Shown here piece after piece: positions 35,390 to 44,349 of a stretch of DNA of 50,288 nucleotides. The notes under the pieces were generated by a model that did not search any database, was not told the origin of the DNA, and worked only from the letters and a program-made list of their open reading frames with translations. This DNA comes from Desulfatitalea sp. UBA4791. GTDB taxonomy: Bacteria; Desulfobacterota; Desulfobacteria; Desulfobacterales; Desulfosarcinaceae. Position 1 is the first letter of the stretch. Every line of letters starts with the position of its first letter. A program made the translations under genes and the position numbers. The stretch is from contig DHGT01000158.1 in assembly GCA_002402905.1 (NCBI GenBank), positions 1 through 50,288 on the forward strand, read 5' to 3'.

Positions 35390-35404
35390 GCACCGTGCAT
35401 GCCA
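35390..35404 (-). promoter_or_regulatory. Sigma-54-like promoter of the long kinase-receiver-carrier series
   Basis: On the minus strand this reads TGGCATGCACGGTGC, with GG-N10-GC spacing and a -12 box of GTGC instead of TTGC. The transcript would begin near 35378, about 40 bases before the kinase ATG. It is weaker than the other four but well placed. Confidence 0.6.
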
Positions 35405-35538
35405 TTTTTCGATTAACGAGCGCATTATTATTTTTGTATGAGAATTCAATTAAGTCTAATGGATATGGAGGGGTTGGGTGGGGGCATCGATCCGGGAATG
35501 AAGGCCGGAAGGCTTTTTGGTTGGGGCGTTTTTCCCCG

Positions 35539-35559
35539 GACGGGGCGAAATGCCCCGTC
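35539..35559 (-). terminator. Hairpin after the sigma-54 activator gene
   Basis: A perfect 8-bp stem (GACGGGGC, loop GAAAT, GCCCCGTC) lies 13 bases past the stop of the activator at 35573. It probably ends the activator-kinase-activator operon ahead of the next promoter. No T-run follows on the minus strand, so the type is uncertain. Confidence 0.5.
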
Positions 35560-35572
35560 ACCGTGCAGCGAG

Positions 35573-36904
35573 CTATTTTCGGATTTTTTTGAGCTTTTCC
35601 CTTAGGGTCTTGCGGTCGATACCCAAAATTTCGGCAGCCCGGGTTTTGTTGTCGCCGACTGCCGCCAGCACACTCAAAATGTGATCCACTTCGATTTCTG
35701 CGAGGGATCGGTTTCCCGTCTGGGCTGTATCTATGTTAAAGCGCATGGTCTCGGGAAGATCGCCGGAATCGATCTGGTCACCGTCTAAGATGACCAAAAG
35801 ACGCTGCAAGAGATTCTCCAGTTCTCGAATGTTGCCCGGCCAGCTGTGGTTGACCAGTGCATCGAGGGCTCTGTCGGTAAAAATCGGCGGCTTCCGGCCC
35901 ATATCGTGGCAGAATTGGGATACGAAATAATTGACAAGGGCCGGGACGTCCTCCTTTCGATCTCTTAGCGGCGGGATTGAAATGTCGATAATATTAAGCC
36001 GGTAGTAGAGATCTTCCCTGAAAAGCCCCTTTTGGACCAGCGACGGAAGGTTTTTATGAGTGGCGGCAATGATGCGGGTGTCGACCTTCTGAACCCTGCT
36101 GGAGCCGACCATAAAAATCTCTTTACTCTGAATGGCCCTCAGCAACTTGCCTTGCAGATTGAGGCTGGCATCGCCGATTTCATCAAGAAATATCGTGCCA
36201 TTCTCCGCTATTTGAAAAAAACCCGCCCTGGAGGTGTTGGCCCCTGTGAAGGCGCCTTTCACGTGGCCAAACAGTTCGCTTTCGAGCAGGCTGTCGGGTA
36301 TGGCCGTGCAGTTGACCGGTACAAAGGGGGCCGCTGAACGAGGACCGCCGTAGTGAATGGCCCGGGCCACCAGTTCCTTGCCCGTGCCGCTTTCTCCGGA
36401 GATCATTACGTTGACGTTCATGGCAGCTGCCTTGTCAATGAGCCTGAATACGTGCTGCATACCGGGCGAGGTGCCGATGATGTCATGAAACATCGACGGT
36501 TGAGCCTCAGTCTGGACGTTGCGCCGCCGTGCGAGTTTTTCGAGGGCTTCTTCTACGGCCGTGAGCAGTTCCTGGTCCGTGAACGGTTTGGCCAGATAGG
36601 CTTCGGCCCCTTTTTTTACAGCTTCCACGGCGCCGTCGATGGTGGCATATCCTGTCACCATGATGGCCGCCGTGTCCTGGTGGTTCTCATGTACATACTG
36701 GATCAGGTCCATGCCACTGTGTTTGGGCATCTTGTAATCGGTGATGACCAGGTCGAACGGGGTCCGGCTCAGGGCGCTCACCGCCTCCACGACGCTATGA
36801 CAGGTCCTGATGTCATACCCCGCGGATTTCAAGATGCGTTGGATGACTTCCAGGGTGCTGGGGCTGTCATCGACCGCTAGCAATTTGACCTTTCGGGGGT
36901 TCAT
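35573..36904 (-). CDS. NtrC-family sigma-54-dependent response regulator
   Basis: This 443-residue activator has a receiver (1-125, acceptor Asp56, Lys106), an AAA+ domain with Walker A GESGTGKE (170-177), GAFTGA (217-222) and Walker B TIFLDE (237-242), and a C-terminal Fis-type helix-turn-helix (about 415-440, NKTRAAEILGIDRKTLREKL region). The ATG at 36904 shares ATGA with the kinase stop, so translation is coupled; the frame also opens further upstream inside the kinase gene. It is a strong candidate to drive the sigma-54-like promoter at 35390-35404, which faces the next operon. Confidence 0.94.
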   Translation of the reverse strand: MNPRKVKLLAVDDSPSTLEVIQRILKSAGYDIRTCHSVVEAVSALSRTPFDLVITDYKMPKHSGMDLIQYVHENHQDTAAIMVTGYATIDGAVEAVKKGAEAYLAKPFTDQELLTAVEEALEKLARRRNVQTEAQPSMFHDIIGTSPGMQHVFRLIDKAAAMNVNVMISGESGTGKELVARAIHYGGPRSAAPFVPVNCTAIPDSLLESELFGHVKGAFTGANTSRAGFFQIAENGTIFLDEIGDASLNLQGKLLRAIQSKEIFMVGSSRVQKVDTRIIAATHKNLPSLVQKGLFREDLYYRLNIIDISIPPLRDRKEDVPALVNYFVSQFCHDMGRKPPIFTDRALDALVNHSWPGNIRELENLLQRLLVILDGDQIDSGDLPETMRFNIDTAQTGNRSLAEIEVDHILSVLAAVGDNKTRAAEILGIDRKTLREKLKKIRK

Positions 36905-38409
36905 TTCGTTTTCGACTCCGTTTCCACTGCACATGTGGCCGGCTTTGTCAGGGGAAAGACGATCTGAAAGGTCGAACCCGCCCCCTCTTTGCTGCGCACC
37001 ATCACCTGGCCGCCGTGTTCTTGAACGATCCCGTATACTACCGACAAACCCAATCCCGTCCCCTGGTCCACATCCTTGGTGGTAAAGAAAGGCAGGAAAA
37101 TCTTGTCCATGATCTCTGTATTGATGCCCAATCCTGTGTCCCGAACAAGCAGATAGACCTTGTCGCCATCCCTGCCAGTCTCAATGGTCAGTCGTCCGCC
37201 TTCGTTCATTGCGTGGATCGCGTTGATGACCAGGTTGACGAGCACTTGATTGAGCTGGGCAGGGTCCCCAACGATGGGCGGCAGTCCGGGATCGAGTTCG
37301 AGATCCACTTCGATGTTGCTCTTGGCGCAGCGGAATCGAATAAAATCGAGCCATTCATCGACGATCGCGTTGAGGTCCGCTTCGCTTTTGCGGGGACGGC
37401 TTTGCCGGCTGAAGAGGAGGATCCTTTTGATCACCTCTCGGGCATACAGAGCGGATTTAACGATTCGGACGAGGTCCTGATAGGTCTCTTCGGGCAGGTC
37501 GGGACGTCTGGATGCGAGCTGGGCAAATCCGAGGATGTCGGCCAAGGGGTTGTTGAGCTCGTGAGCGATGCCGGCGGCCAGTTGCCCGATGGTGACCAGA
37601 CGATCAGCATGCTTGAGTTGCTCCTGAAGTTCTCTTTTTTCCAGCTTGAAGGCAAGCTGTCTGGCGACATTCTTGAGAAGACGTCGTTCCTTATTGTTGA
37701 AGTCAACCTTCTGGGGATCGGCAGGCGGATACTGAAGCCGGTAGCCGATCTCTACTCGGCCCCGTTCCTCTCCCAGGACGACGACCTTTTCGGCGATGCG
37801 CTCGTCGGCTTGGTCGAAGCCCGGGGTTTTGTACGAAACATTGTTGAGTAGAACATGCACTGTGGCTCTTTCAGGATAACGCAGGGCCGGAATCATCAAT
37901 TGGGCAATGGCGGTCAGCTTGTCGTCAAAAGTACCGCCCATTTCGACGATGATCTGCGATATGCCGTAGAGGCAGGTCATCTCTTTGTTATCTTCGACCA
38001 AGCGATGATGTTCCGCCACCATTCGTTCTTCATTGGCCATGCGCCGCGTTATTACACGACCGATGCCGAGTAGAAAACTGTTGGGATCTGCAGATGTCCC
38101 GACCTGTTTAAATTGCCATTCCAAGGGGATGGGCTTGCCGACGGCATCGGCGATCCAGTTAAGATGCCGGCCGCGGCCGTTTATAAGAAGCACATTATGG
38201 AAAAACACACGGCATTCAGGTTGGCCATCGAGGGGTTCGAACAGGTCTTGCCAAAAAGCGCCTTGGGGATTGACATGGGCCAGGTGGCCGCAATCTTCAG
38301 TCATGCAGCAAAACGCCTGGATTCGGCCGTCCATTGAAAGACGCACCAGGATGCCCTGGATGGTTTCCAGAATGAGCCGGCTCTCAGATTTCAGTGTGTC
38401 GAATGGCAT
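36901..38409 (-). CDS. Soluble sensor histidine kinase (PAS-like and GAF-like)
   Basis: This 502-residue kinase has no membrane helix. A PAS-like domain (about 12-118) is followed by a helical connector, a GAF-like domain (about 145-258), HisKA with His283 (GIAHELNNP) and HATPase with VNLVINA (391-397), DTGLGI (424-429) and GTGLGL (450-455). It therefore senses a cytoplasmic signal, unlike the dCache kinases. Cys residues at 34, 35 and 40 in the PAS-like part could be redox or metal sensitive. It sits between two sigma-54 activators, 44 bases after one and overlapping the other by four bases. Confidence 0.9.
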   Translation of the reverse strand: MPFDTLKSESRLILETIQGILVRLSMDGRIQAFCCMTEDCGHLAHVNPQGAFWQDLFEPLDGQPECRVFFHNVLLINGRGRHLNWIADAVGKPIPLEWQFKQVGTSADPNSFLLGIGRVITRRMANEERMVAEHHRLVEDNKEMTCLYGISQIIVEMGGTFDDKLTAIAQLMIPALRYPERATVHVLLNNVSYKTPGFDQADERIAEKVVVLGEERGRVEIGYRLQYPPADPQKVDFNNKERRLLKNVARQLAFKLEKRELQEQLKHADRLVTIGQLAAGIAHELNNPLADILGFAQLASRRPDLPEETYQDLVRIVKSALYAREVIKRILLFSRQSRPRKSEADLNAIVDEWLDFIRFRCAKSNIEVDLELDPGLPPIVGDPAQLNQVLVNLVINAIHAMNEGGRLTIETGRDGDKVYLLVRDTGLGINTEIMDKIFLPFFTTKDVDQGTGLGLSVVYGIVQEHGGQVMVRSKEGAGSTFQIVFPLTKPATCAVETESKTK

Positions 38410-38453
38410 TTTGGGTCAATTCCATGACGATTTTAGAACGCCACTAATGGCCG

Positions 38454-39869
38454 CTATTCCATTACTGTCTTAGTTTTGAATTCTTCCTTGTGAATGCCGT
38501 GGTGGCTCATCAGCTTATGCAGCTGGCGCGTGGTGATGCCCGCCTCTGCGGCCGATGCGTTGATTTTGCCCCGGTTGCGGCCCAGCAGGTCCTTGATGTA
38601 GCGCCGTTCGAAATCGTCCAGGGCCATGCGGCGGGCTTCGGAAAGGGGCATGTTGGTGTGTACCGGCATGACGGCCGCCTCGCAGAGCTGTTCGAACAAC
38701 TCCTGGGGAAACCCCGTGGGTGTCAGGACCGTGGCATCTTCCAGAATATAGGCCCGTTCCATCAGGTTTTCCAGCTCGCGTACATTGCCGGGCCAGTGAT
38801 AATTGGACAGGTTTTGCAATACATGGGGATGCACCGATTGGATAGACTTCTGGAACTCGCGGTTCAGACGGGTCAAAAAGAAATGAATCAACTGGGGCAG
38901 GTCCTCGATTCGATCACGCAAGGGAGGGATGTGGATGGGAAAGACATTGAGCCGGTAGTACAAATCCTTGCGAAAAGCGCCCTCTTCACTGGCCGCTTTC
39001 AAATCGGTATTGGTGGCGGCGATCACCCGGGCATTGGTGCAGATCGTCTCTTCTCCGCCCACACGGCTGAAGGTGCCGTCCTGCAGGACCTGTAAGAGTT
39101 TGATCTGGGCCTGGGGGGTCAACGTACCGATTTCATCGAGAAAGATGGTTCCGCCGTTGGCGATTTCGAACTTGCCGAGCTTTTTGCGCAGGGCCCCCGT
39201 AAAGGCCCCTTTTTCATGGCCGAAGAGCTCGCTTTCCAGCAGCGTGTCGGGTATGGCGCCGCAGTGCACGCTGATGAACTGCGCCTTTTGCCGATTGCTG
39301 TGCTGGTGGATGAGTTTGGCCAGCACGCTCTTGCCGGTCCCGGTTTCGCCGGTCAGGATGACCGTGGTCTTGGTGGCGGCCACGGATCGGATTTTTTTAA
39401 ATACCTCGACCATGGCCGGACTTTTGGTCTGGATCACCTCCAGGGCATCGGCTTTCCAGAATTTGTCCCTCAGGTAATCGAGTTCCGATTGGCGTATAGC
39501 GGTCTTTTTGATGGTTTCGACCACCAGGCGGACCTCATCCGTGGAGACCGGGTAGGTGATGTAGTCGCTGGCGCCCTGCTTGACCAAACCGACTGCCTTG
39601 CGGATATGTTCGGGTGCGGCCATGATGACGATTTCAATGGAAGGCGACTGTTTTTGCAGCGGATTCAAAGTTTCGCTGAAATCCCCACCGTGCATGTGGT
39701 CGGCCATGATGTCCAGATCGACGAACAGCCAGTCGTAACGCGCCCGGGATAGCATGGGAGCGGCCTTGGCAAAATCGCGGATGCCGTCGATCTTGACGTC
39801 GGTATCGAATGCCCGGCGGATCTTTTCGATGTCGTCTTCTATGTTTGAAATGACCAGTAACGCTTGCAT
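38454..39869 (-). CDS. Sigma-54 activator with atypical receiver
   Basis: This 471-residue NtrC-like protein has an N-terminal receiver-like domain (1-125), an AAA+ domain with Walker A GETGTGKS (174-181), GAFTGA (221-226) and Walker B TIFLDE (241-246), and a C-terminal DNA-binding region (about 410-460). The receiver keeps Asp51/Asp53 on strand three, but the conserved Lys is Tyr106 (YITYPVS) and the Thr/Ser strand reads IMAAPE, so classical phosphorylation switching is doubtful. The ATG at 39869 follows AGAGG by seven bases; a start at 39899 is less likely. It is first in the operon activator, soluble kinase, activator. Confidence 0.9.
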   Translation of the reverse strand: MQALLVISNIEDDIEKIRRAFDTDVKIDGIRDFAKAAPMLSRARYDWLFVDLDIMADHMHGGDFSETLNPLQKQSPSIEIVIMAAPEHIRKAVGLVKQGASDYITYPVSTDEVRLVVETIKKTAIRQSELDYLRDKFWKADALEVIQTKSPAMVEVFKKIRSVAATKTTVILTGETGTGKSVLAKLIHQHSNRQKAQFISVHCGAIPDTLLESELFGHEKGAFTGALRKKLGKFEIANGGTIFLDEIGTLTPQAQIKLLQVLQDGTFSRVGGEETICTNARVIAATNTDLKAASEEGAFRKDLYYRLNVFPIHIPPLRDRIEDLPQLIHFFLTRLNREFQKSIQSVHPHVLQNLSNYHWPGNVRELENLMERAYILEDATVLTPTGFPQELFEQLCEAAVMPVHTNMPLSEARRMALDDFERRYIKDLLGRNRGKINASAAEAGITTRQLHKLMSHHGIHKEEFKTKTVME

Positions 39870-40070
39870 GCGATGCCTCTGAATCGAGTGCGGATACAAA
39901 TCCCATTTTGGAGCCTATTCATATGCGAGGTGGGCGCTGCAATCAACGATTTATTGCCTCGGGGCGGCAACAGAATTTAAAAGTTCAAACCTATAGGGAT
40001 CGTTTGTCAAGTTGCGGCTTTTCGACGCCGTTTCGATCCAGGAACCGGTGGGGGGTCGGGTGCGACCCGC

Positions 40071-41138
40071 TCACAGCCATTTTTTCCTTCTGAAGTAAAG
40101 CAACATGACCCCGACGATGGCGGCAATAATTCCCCAGGCGCCCAAGTATCCCCAGCGCCAGTGCAGTTCGGGCATGTGGTCGAAATTCATGCCGTAAATG
40201 CCTGCCACGAAGGTGATGGGGATAAAAATCGTGGCGATGATGGTCAACACCTTCATCACCTCGTTCATGCGGTTGCTGACGCTGGACATGTAGAGTTCCA
40301 GCAGACCCCCCAACATTTCCCGATAGGTCTCGACGGTGTCCAGGATTTGGACCACGTGATCGTAAACATCGCTTAAAAACGGATGGGTGGCCGGTTGAAC
40401 GAGGTCGAATTCTCCCTTGCTCAGCTGGGAGACCATCTCGCGCAACGGCCAGATCTGTTTGCGCATGAAGATTGTTTCGCTTCTCAGGAAATGAATCTCT
40501 TTCAATGCCTGCTGGCGGATTTCCTGGGCCACGATCTGTTCTTCCAGTGCCTCGATGCGTTCTCCCAGGCGTTCCAATATCAAGTAGTAGTGGTCGACGA
40601 TGGCATCAATCAGCGCATACGCCAGGTAATCGCAGCCTGATTTGCGAATGCGCCCCTTCACTTTGCGAATCCTCTGTCGCACCGGTTCGAAAACATCCCC
40701 AGGGGCCTCTTGAAAAGAGATCAAGAAATCGGAGCCCAGTACGAGACTGACCTGCTCGGCTTCGATTTTCAGTCCCGCCGGATCGAATTGAAGCATTTTA
40801 AGGACCAGGTAGAGATAGTTTTCGAACTCTTCGATTTTGGGTCGATGCCCGGTATTGCCGATATCTTCCAGCGTCAGGGGGTGGATGCCGAATTGGAGAC
40901 CGAATTTTTCCAGCATTGTCGTGTCGTGGATGCCGACCAGGTTGATCCATTTTTGCGAGGGGCTTTGGCGAAGGGGTTTCAGCCGATCCACCTCCTGAAT
41001 GTCCTGTTCCTCCAGGGCTTCGGCGCTGTATGCCATCACCGATATGCGCGGTTGATCTGTTTTTTGTTCGCCGACGAACAGCAGGGTTCCCGGAGAGCTG
41101 CCGACCTCTTTCCTGCGCCGTTTCGAATGCCGGGCCAT
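40071..41138 (-). CDS. corA: CorA-type magnesium/cobalt channel
   Basis: This 355-residue inner-membrane divalent cation channel has a large N-terminal cytoplasmic domain, a long helix (about 190-290), and two C-terminal helices, the first ending in the selectivity motif YGMN (315-318) followed by the periplasmic loop FDHMPELHW. The C-terminal tail is basic (RRKKW), as usual for CorA. The ATG at 41138 (MARHSK) follows a GAGGT site and is preferred over 41165. It is divergent from the amylosucrase-type gene. No Mg-responsive leader was recognised. Confidence 0.93.
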   Translation of the reverse strand: MARHSKRRRKEVGSSPGTLLFVGEQKTDQPRISVMAYSAEALEEQDIQEVDRLKPLRQSPSQKWINLVGIHDTTMLEKFGLQFGIHPLTLEDIGNTGHRPKIEEFENYLYLVLKMLQFDPAGLKIEAEQVSLVLGSDFLISFQEAPGDVFEPVRQRIRKVKGRIRKSGCDYLAYALIDAIVDHYYLILERLGERIEALEEQIVAQEIRQQALKEIHFLRSETIFMRKQIWPLREMVSQLSKGEFDLVQPATHPFLSDVYDHVVQILDTVETYREMLGGLLELYMSSVSNRMNEVMKVLTIIATIFIPITFVAGIYGMNFDHMPELHWRWGYLGAWGIIAAIVGVMLLYFRRKKWL

Positions 41139-41344
41139 GGGGATACCTCGTTTGCGATGTGTCACTCCGCCATGCGAAGCCTTTTTAGATGTCGATGAAT
41201 GATGCCGATGATAGCCCTAAACCGCTTTCTTGTAAAGCGACCGAGAGGCCGGCCGGCACTCAGGCAGGGATCCGCTGTTGCATTTTCGGCGCGGTATATT
41301 AAGTTGTAAGCAATGATTTGAGGAAAGGAGACCCATCATCTGAC

Positions 41345-43303
41345 ATGACCGACCCGCAATGGATCGCTATCCACGCACCTGTCGCGATGGAGCGCATTTT
41401 AGATCGACTGAAAAAAGAATTGAGCGTCGATATCGACGCGAATACCGCCATCTGGGATCTTTTCGAGAAGCGGCTGACCCATCATTGGGATCGCCTGTTC
41501 GGATTGCTTCACCAGCTCTATGGATGGCAGTACGACTTTTTCTATCACCTCGAGCAGATCGTGCGGACCGCCGCCAAAAGCTGGTTGGCCCGGCCGGACG
41601 ATCTCAAGTCCCTGGATGGCTACCGGGAATGGCAGGCGGACTGGTTTCAATCCGAGACCACGGTGGGCGGCGTGCTCTATGTGGACCTGTTCAGCGACAA
41701 GTTGGCCAAGCTGCACGCGCATATTGTCTATTTCAAGAAACTGGGGTTGACCTATCTGCACCTCATGCCTTTGTTCGCGGTGCCCCATGGCGACAATGAC
41801 GGCGGCTATGCGGTCAGCGACTACCGCGCCATCAATCCTGACATCGGGGACATGGTGGAATTGAACCATCTGGCCGGCGCCTTGCGCAACGAGGGCATCG
41901 ACCTGGTGCTCGATTTCGTGTTCAACCACACCTCCGACGAGCATCAGTGGGCCCAACGTGCCCAGGCGGGCGACCGCCACTACCAGGCCTATTACCATCT
42001 GTTCGACGACCGCGGCCTGCCCGACCAGTACCAGCGCCACCTGCGCGATATCTTCCCCACCGTGCGGCGCGGCAGCTTCACCTGGCATGCCGGCATGGGG
42101 AAATGGGTCTGGACCACGTTCAACAACTACCAGTGGGACCTGAACTATGCCAATCCCGAGGTGTTTCGCGCCATGGCCGAGGAGATGCTGTTTCTGTCCA
42201 ACCAGGGCGTGACGGTGCTGCGGCTGGACGCGGTGGCTTTCATCTGGAAGCGGTTGGGCACCGACTGCGAGAACCAACCCGAGGCGCACCTGATCGTACA
42301 GGCCTTCAATGCCCTGGCGCGTATCGCCGCACCCTGCCTGCTCTTCAAATCCGAGGCCATCGTGCACCCGGACCACGTGATCTCCTACGTGCGGCCGGAC
42401 GAGTGCCAGCTCTCCTACAATCCCACCTTGATGGCCCTGGCGTGGGAGTCGCTGGCCACGCGGGAGGTCAAGCTGCTCGCGCACGCCATGCATCACCGCA
42501 GCCGCCTGCCCGAGGGGTGCGCCTGGGTCAATTACCTGCGCTGTCATGACGATATCGGATGGACCTTCGATGATGACGACGCCCGTCGGATGGGCATCGA
42601 TCCGGTGGGACACCGCCGCTTTCTCAACGAGTTTTACACAGGTCGGTTCCCGGGCAGCTTTGCCAAGGGGTTGCCGTTTCAATTCAATCCGGCCAACGGC
42701 GACCTGCGGGTATCGGGAACACTGGCCAGTCTGGCCGGCCTGGAGCAGGCCCTGGAGCAGGAGGACCCCCAGCTGATCGAGTGGGCCGTGCTGCGCATCA
42801 ATTTGATGCGCAGCATCATGCTCAGCGCCGGGGGGATTCCACTCATCTACCTGGGCGACGAGTGGGGCATGCTCAATGATTACACCTTTCTCTCAGATCC
42901 GGCCAAAGCCGCCGACAGCCGTTGGGTGCATCGATCGAAACGCAAATGGGAGGCCCGCGACGATTTGACCGATGCCGATACCCTGCAATGGCGGTTTTTC
43001 AATGAAATGGTGCGGCTGATCGGGATTCGCAAACAGCTGCCCGCCTTCAGAAACGGCGGCATGGAGGTGGTCGACTCGGGCAACCCCCACCTGTTTGCCT
43101 ATCTGCGCCAGGGCGGCGGTCTGCGGGTCCTGGTGGTCAACAATTTTTCCGAACATCCCCAGGCCATGCCCTGGGACTATGCCAGCGGGCACGTGGGCGG
43201 CAATGGCGGCGTGGACCTGGTCTCCTCCGAACGGTTTCCGGACGGAAAGGATATTGCCCTCGACGGGTATCGGTTTGCCTGGCTCCACATCGCAGAGGTT
43301 TAA
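41345..43303 (+). CDS. Amylosucrase-type GH13 enzyme (GH13_4)
   Basis: This 652-residue alpha-amylase-superfamily enzyme probably uses sucrose to extend alpha-1,4-glucan or hydrolyses it. Catalytic residues are Asp295 (LRLDAV), Glu337 (KSEAIV) and Asp402 (HDDIGW), with the 42- and 65-residue spacings of characterised amylosucrase (286, 328, 393). The segments DGGYAVSDY and NHTSDEH are those of this subfamily, and an N-terminal helical domain (1-100) is present. There is no signal peptide, so it is cytoplasmic. AGGAAAGGAG lies 14 bases ahead of the ATG, a long spacing. Sucrose hydrolase is the main alternative. Confidence 0.88.
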   Translation: MTDPQWIAIHAPVAMERILDRLKKELSVDIDANTAIWDLFEKRLTHHWDRLFGLLHQLYGWQYDFFYHLEQIVRTAAKSWLARPDDLKSLDGYREWQADWFQSETTVGGVLYVDLFSDKLAKLHAHIVYFKKLGLTYLHLMPLFAVPHGDNDGGYAVSDYRAINPDIGDMVELNHLAGALRNEGIDLVLDFVFNHTSDEHQWAQRAQAGDRHYQAYYHLFDDRGLPDQYQRHLRDIFPTVRRGSFTWHAGMGKWVWTTFNNYQWDLNYANPEVFRAMAEEMLFLSNQGVTVLRLDAVAFIWKRLGTDCENQPEAHLIVQAFNALARIAAPCLLFKSEAIVHPDHVISYVRPDECQLSYNPTLMALAWESLATREVKLLAHAMHHRSRLPEGCAWVNYLRCHDDIGWTFDDDDARRMGIDPVGHRRFLNEFYTGRFPGSFAKGLPFQFNPANGDLRVSGTLASLAGLEQALEQEDPQLIEWAVLRINLMRSIMLSAGGIPLIYLGDEWGMLNDYTFLSDPAKAADSRWVHRSKRKWEARDDLTDADTLQWRFFNEMVRLIGIRKQLPAFRNGGMEVVDSGNPHLFAYLRQGGGLRVLVVNNFSEHPQAMPWDYASGHVGGNGGVDLVSSERFPDGKDIALDGYRFAWLHIAEV

Positions 43304-43396
43304 ATGATGGCGCCGTCAGGCAACAACCTCTCACAAACTGATCAATTTTGATGAAGCCGAAAAAGTCGTTGAAGCGTCAGGCAGGACCCCGGATCG

Positions 43397-43472
43397 TGGT
43401 CCGGGGCAGGCTTTGATCCGGCATCCAGAGCCTATTGAAAATACTGGATCCCGGCTTTCGCCGGGAAGACGG
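43397..43472. repeat. Dispersed intergenic repeat, copy 2
   Basis: This is the second copy of the element at 161-236, in the same orientation. Its hairpin (TCCCGGC, TTTC, GCCGGGA, about 43448-43465) is longer than in copy 1. It lies in the 200-base gap between the convergent amylosucrase and NlpC/P60 genes, where it could serve as a bidirectional terminator. Confidence 0.78.
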
Positions 43473-43504
43473 GAAAAGCAAGTTTCGGACTATTTTCAAA
43501 TCCA

Positions 43505-44326
43505 TCAATGATAGCGGCGGGCACCTTTGTAGCGTGGCTTGAAATAGCCGTTGGACAGGCTGGCCGTGCGGATGCGTTTGCCCCGGCCGGGCGCGTGGAT
43601 GAAACGGCCGTCGCCCGTGTATATCCCCACGTGCGAGATCCTGTGGCTTTTACCGGTGGCGAAGAAGACCAGGTCTCCCGGCTCAAGGGCGTGGCCGGCC
43701 ACCGGCGTGCCGGCATGGTACTGGCTGTAGGCATTGCGCGGCAGCTCCAGGCCGTTGAGGCGGTAAACCGTCATTGTCAGGCCGCTGCAGTCGAACCCGT
43801 CCCTGACCGAGGCGCCGCCCCAGCGGTAGGGGATGCCGAGAAAACGGCGGGCCGTCTCGACGATGCTCTCCTGCAGGTTGCGTCGCACATCGGCCTGATG
43901 GGCGCCGGGTACCGGGTGGATGATATAGAACGCTTCGATCAATCCCCGGGACTGAAGGGCCAGCGCGCGCGCCAGGGCCGCTTCCCGGGTCTCGAATCGT
44001 TCGAAGCGGACCTTGTACAGTCCGTCGGTGTCGATAAAATAGTAGGCGTCGAGGCCGGCTGCTTCGAGACGCTCGGCATAGAGCGCCGCGCGATCACTGG
44101 TGGAAAAGGCGCCGGCTTGAATGGTGAATTGAATGGTCGGCAGCCGGGGCGCCTCCGGCACCACGAGGGGCGCCGGGGCCGGAGGAGGCGGCGCGGGCAT
44201 ACGGGCCGGCATCGGCTGTTGCGGCGATGCACAGCTGAACGTCATCAGGGCGGCGCATGTGAGGCCGAAGAGCGCGGAGGCGGTGTGGCGGAACCAGGCG
44301 GTTTTTTTTGTCCCCATGCCGGCCAT
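43505..44326 (-). CDS. NlpC/P60 lipoprotein with SPOR domain
   Basis: This probable cell-wall peptidase has 273 residues. The N-terminus has a lipoprotein-type signal ending MTFSC (Cys32), then a Pro/Ala-rich linker (36-62), a SPOR domain (about 64-138, denuded-glycan binding) and an NlpC/P60 papain-like domain (about 150-273) with Cys180 (DGFDCSGL), His232 and His244. It should hydrolyse peptidoglycan stem peptides in the periplasm. Starts at 44326 or 44317 both lack a clear ribosome-binding site, and the frame is open further upstream into the Usp gene. It lies 23 bases after the Usp stop, in an apparent SulP-Usp-NlpC series. Confidence 0.88.
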   Translation of the reverse strand: MAGMGTKKTAWFRHTASALFGLTCAALMTFSCASPQQPMPARMPAPPPPAPAPLVVPEAPRLPTIQFTIQAGAFSTSDRAALYAERLEAAGLDAYYFIDTDGLYKVRFERFETREAALARALALQSRGLIEAFYIIHPVPGAHQADVRRNLQESIVETARRFLGIPYRWGGASVRDGFDCSGLTMTVYRLNGLELPRNAYSQYHAGTPVAGHALEPGDLVFFATGKSHRISHVGIYTGDGRFIHAPGRGKRIRTASLSNGYFKPRYKGARRYH

Positions 44327-44349
44327 ATTACTGGCTGCGGCACTGGAAT

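Noticed and set aside
35340..35572. Short open frames between the dCache kinase and the activator
   Set aside because: They overlap a promoter and a hairpin and show no coding character.
41399..42682. Minus-strand open frame opposite the amylosucrase gene
   Set aside because: Shadow frame; the plus strand carries all catalytic residues at the expected spacing.
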